From the NCBI GenBank assembly GCA_031276365.1, contig JAISNG010000169.1:1-15310 (forward strand): a stretch of 15,310 nt of DNA, written 5' to 3'. Positions 14,162 through 15,310 of this stretch are shown here, one piece after another. The stretch's first letter is position 1. Every line of letters starts with the position of its first letter. The notes beneath the pieces are model-generated. The model was not told the DNA's origin. It saw nothing but the letters and a program-made list of their open reading frames with translations, and did not search any database. Both the position numbers and the translations under genes were made by a program. This DNA is from Campylobacteraceae bacterium (GTDB lineage Bacteria > Campylobacterota > Campylobacteria > Campylobacterales > Campylobacteraceae).

Positions 14162-14470
14162 TTATCCTATCGCGCCGAAACTTCCCAGCATTTTTGAAGC
14201 CAAAAGTTTTCTATCGTCTTCTACCATTTTTACGGCGTCATTTACCGCACTCATAAGCAAAATCTGCATGGCATCTTTGTCGGATAAAAGCGAATCGTCT
14301 ATCGTTATGTCTATTACTTCCGAACTGCCGTTCATGCTTATACTGACAAGTCCGCCGCCGCTTTTAGCGGTAAAGGTCTTGTTTTTAGACTCCTCTTGAA
14401 GCTCCTGCGCTTTTTTTTGAGCCTCCTCAAATATCGAACCCATTTTTGAAAAATCAAATCCGTCTAACAT
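14162..14470 (-). CDS. ebfC: Nucleoid-associated protein, YbaB/EbfC family
   Basis: A 102-residue small dimeric DNA-binding protein of the YbaB/EbfC family. Typical features: N-terminal helix with FEEAQKKAQELQEES (14-28), a central strand region TFTAKSGGGLVSISMNGSSEV (32-52) and ITIDDSLL (55-62), then a C-terminal helix (DAMQILLMSAVNDAVKMVED). Length is standard. In many bacteria this gene is beside dnaX-recR; here it follows panD with a TAATG overlap of one base, so translation is likely coupled. Target genes cannot be inferred. Confidence 0.88.
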   Translation of the reverse strand: MLDGFDFSKMGSIFEEAQKKAQELQEESKNKTFTAKSGGGLVSISMNGSSEVIDITIDDSLLSDKDAMQILLMSAVNDAVKMVEDDRKLLASKMLGSFGAIG

Positions 14471-14835
14471 TAAAGACTCTCTTCCTTTTTTATGATACCG
14501 TTTTTCTCGTCAACCAAAACGACGGCAGGTTTAAAATCCGCCAACTCTTTTTCATCTATCATAACATATGATATTATGATTACTTTGTCGCCGATTTGCG
14601 CTTTTCTCGCTGCCGCGCCGTTCAAACATACAGTGCCGCTGCCGCGCTCGCCTTCTATTACATAAGTGCTTATGCGCTCGCCGTTGTTGATATTTACAAC
14701 ATCCACTTTTTGCCCAACTCTTAGCTTTGCCGCATCCATCAAATCCCTATCTATCGTAATAGAACCTGTGTAGTTTAGATTTGCATCCGTAACAACAGCT
14801 CTGTGGATTTTGCCGTAAAGCATCTCAAACATCAT
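14470..14835 (-). CDS. panD: Aspartate 1-decarboxylase, precursor
   Basis: A 121-residue pyruvoyl enzyme that makes beta-alanine from aspartate for pantothenate and CoA. The proenzyme cuts itself between Gly24 and Ser25; the motif TGSITID (23-29) is intact, so Ser25 should become the pyruvoyl group. Other conserved parts are MLYGKIHRAVVTDANLNY (5-22), VVNINNGERISTYVIEGERG (46-65) with the active-site Arg region, and LNGAAARKAQIGDKVIIISY (71-90). The start could be either of two adjacent ATGs (14835 or 14832); AAGG lies 8 bases before the first. It lies 30 bases after murE. No panB or panC is in the window. Confidence 0.96.
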   Translation of the reverse strand: MMFEMLYGKIHRAVVTDANLNYTGSITIDRDLMDAAKLRVGQKVDVVNINNGERISTYVIEGERGSGTVCLNGAAARKAQIGDKVIIISYVMIDEKELADFKPAVVLVDEKNGIIKKEESL

Positions 14836-14865
14836 TTCAATACCTTTTTCGTTTTTTATATTTTA

Positions 14866-15310
14866 TCAATTTTTTACTTTTAAAAATGTTTGCACGACCT
14901 CTTTGTCGCTGTATGGGTATTTTACGCCCTTTATCTCCTGATAAGTTTCGTCGCCCTTGCCGAGTATCATCAAAACCTCTTTTGGCTTCAGGCTTTCAAG
15001 CGCCGTTATTACAGCCTCTTTTCTATTCTCAATTTTATAAACTCCCTCCGTTCTATCAATACCGTGCGCAATCTCTTCTATGATATCCACGCTCTCCTCA
15101 CTTCTTGGGTTATCGCTCGTGATGTAAATTCTTTTTGCATATCTCTCCACAATCTTTCCCATAATAGGACGCTTGAGTCTGTCCCTGTCGCCGCCCGCGC
15201 CGAAAACCACGACAAGTTCATTTTCCCTCATCGCTTCCAAAACTTTCTCTATACCATCAGGCGTATGGGCAAAATCCACAATCACCAAAGGTTCGCTGCT
15301 TACAATCTCC
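14866..15310 (-). CDS. murE: UDP-MurNAc-L-Ala-D-Glu:meso-diaminopimelate ligase, C-terminal part (cut by window edge)
   Basis: The last 147 residues of a Mur ligase; the 5' part lies beyond the right edge. The visible start of the fragment, EIVSSEPLVIVDFAHTPDGI, is the YAHTPD region that begins the C-terminal domain. VVFGAGGDRDRLKRPIMG follows. TSDNPRSEE carries the DNPR tetrad that in this family selects meso-diaminopimelate over lysine, so a DAP-type peptidoglycan is expected. LGKGDETYQ replaces the usual GKGHExYQ, with Asp for His. A frame opening at the TTG at 15288 is only an internal codon, not the gene start, because coding similarity continues to the window edge. The cytoplasmic reaction adds DAP to UDP-MurNAc-dipeptide using ATP. 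Confidence 0.95.
   Translation of the reverse strand, partial: EIVSSEPLVIVDFAHTPDGIEKVLEAMRENELVVVFGAGGDRDRLKRPIMGKIVERYAKRIYITSDNPRSEESVDIIEEIAHGIDRTEGVYKIENRKEAVITALESLKPKEVLMILGKGDETYQEIKGVKYPYSDKEVVQTFLKVKN

Overview
The window is a chromosomal stretch of a member of the Campylobacterota (Epsilonproteobacteria). I infer this from protein details, not from a database search: GreA, LpxB (starting with SALEPSANLHL) and PanD read like the Campylobacter-type sequences as I remember them, the gene order ebfC-(hypothetical)-ispA-tkt resembles that lineage, and AT-rich leaders carry TATAAT-like -10 boxes without clear -35 boxes. It is more likely a free-living relative than Campylobacter itself, but I cannot name the genus.

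Layout. At the left edge is the 5' end of ppk (polyphosphate kinase) on the minus strand, divergent from a tight plus-strand operon uvrD-truB-ispE-smpB (408-4502) in which every gene overlaps the next by 4 to 10 bases. From 4503 to 6109 there is a 1.6 kb stretch with no convincing gene. It lies between the convergent smpB operon and the minus-strand block. The rest (6110-15310) is all minus strand and is transcribed leftward in the order murE (partial), panD, ebfC, a tail-anchored hypothetical, ispA, tkt, a YcxB-like membrane protein, uppP, lpxB, greA, argC and an LpxH/LpxJ-type phosphoesterase, with very short gaps or overlaps.

How the genes relate. Several converge on envelope building: IspE and IspA (isoprenoid precursors), UppP (undecaprenyl phosphate recycling), MurE (peptidoglycan, with the DNPR motif that indicates meso-diaminopimelate), and LpxB plus the LpxH/LpxJ-like enzyme (two consecutive lipid A steps). 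The others are housekeeping: DNA repair (UvrD), tRNA modification (TruB), ribosome rescue (SmpB), transcript rescue (GreA), arginine (ArgC), pantothenate (PanD), pentose phosphate (Tkt) and nucleoid binding (EbfC).

Most interesting part. The 4.5-6.1 kb spacer is a mosaic of palindromic repeats built on the core GTCATTCCCGC/GCGGGAATGAC. It holds two composite units (4850-5008 and 5366-5555) bounded by inverted repeats and sharing a perfect 47-base right end, a cluster of degenerate hairpin repeats of about 25 bases, an oppositely oriented partial copy, and a 21/24-identical direct repeat pair enclosing a snippet that reads as a Walker A P-loop. The architecture recalls neisserial dRS3/NIME mosaics or MITEs. 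I see no transposase, CRISPR array or intact new system; the rest is ordinary core genome.
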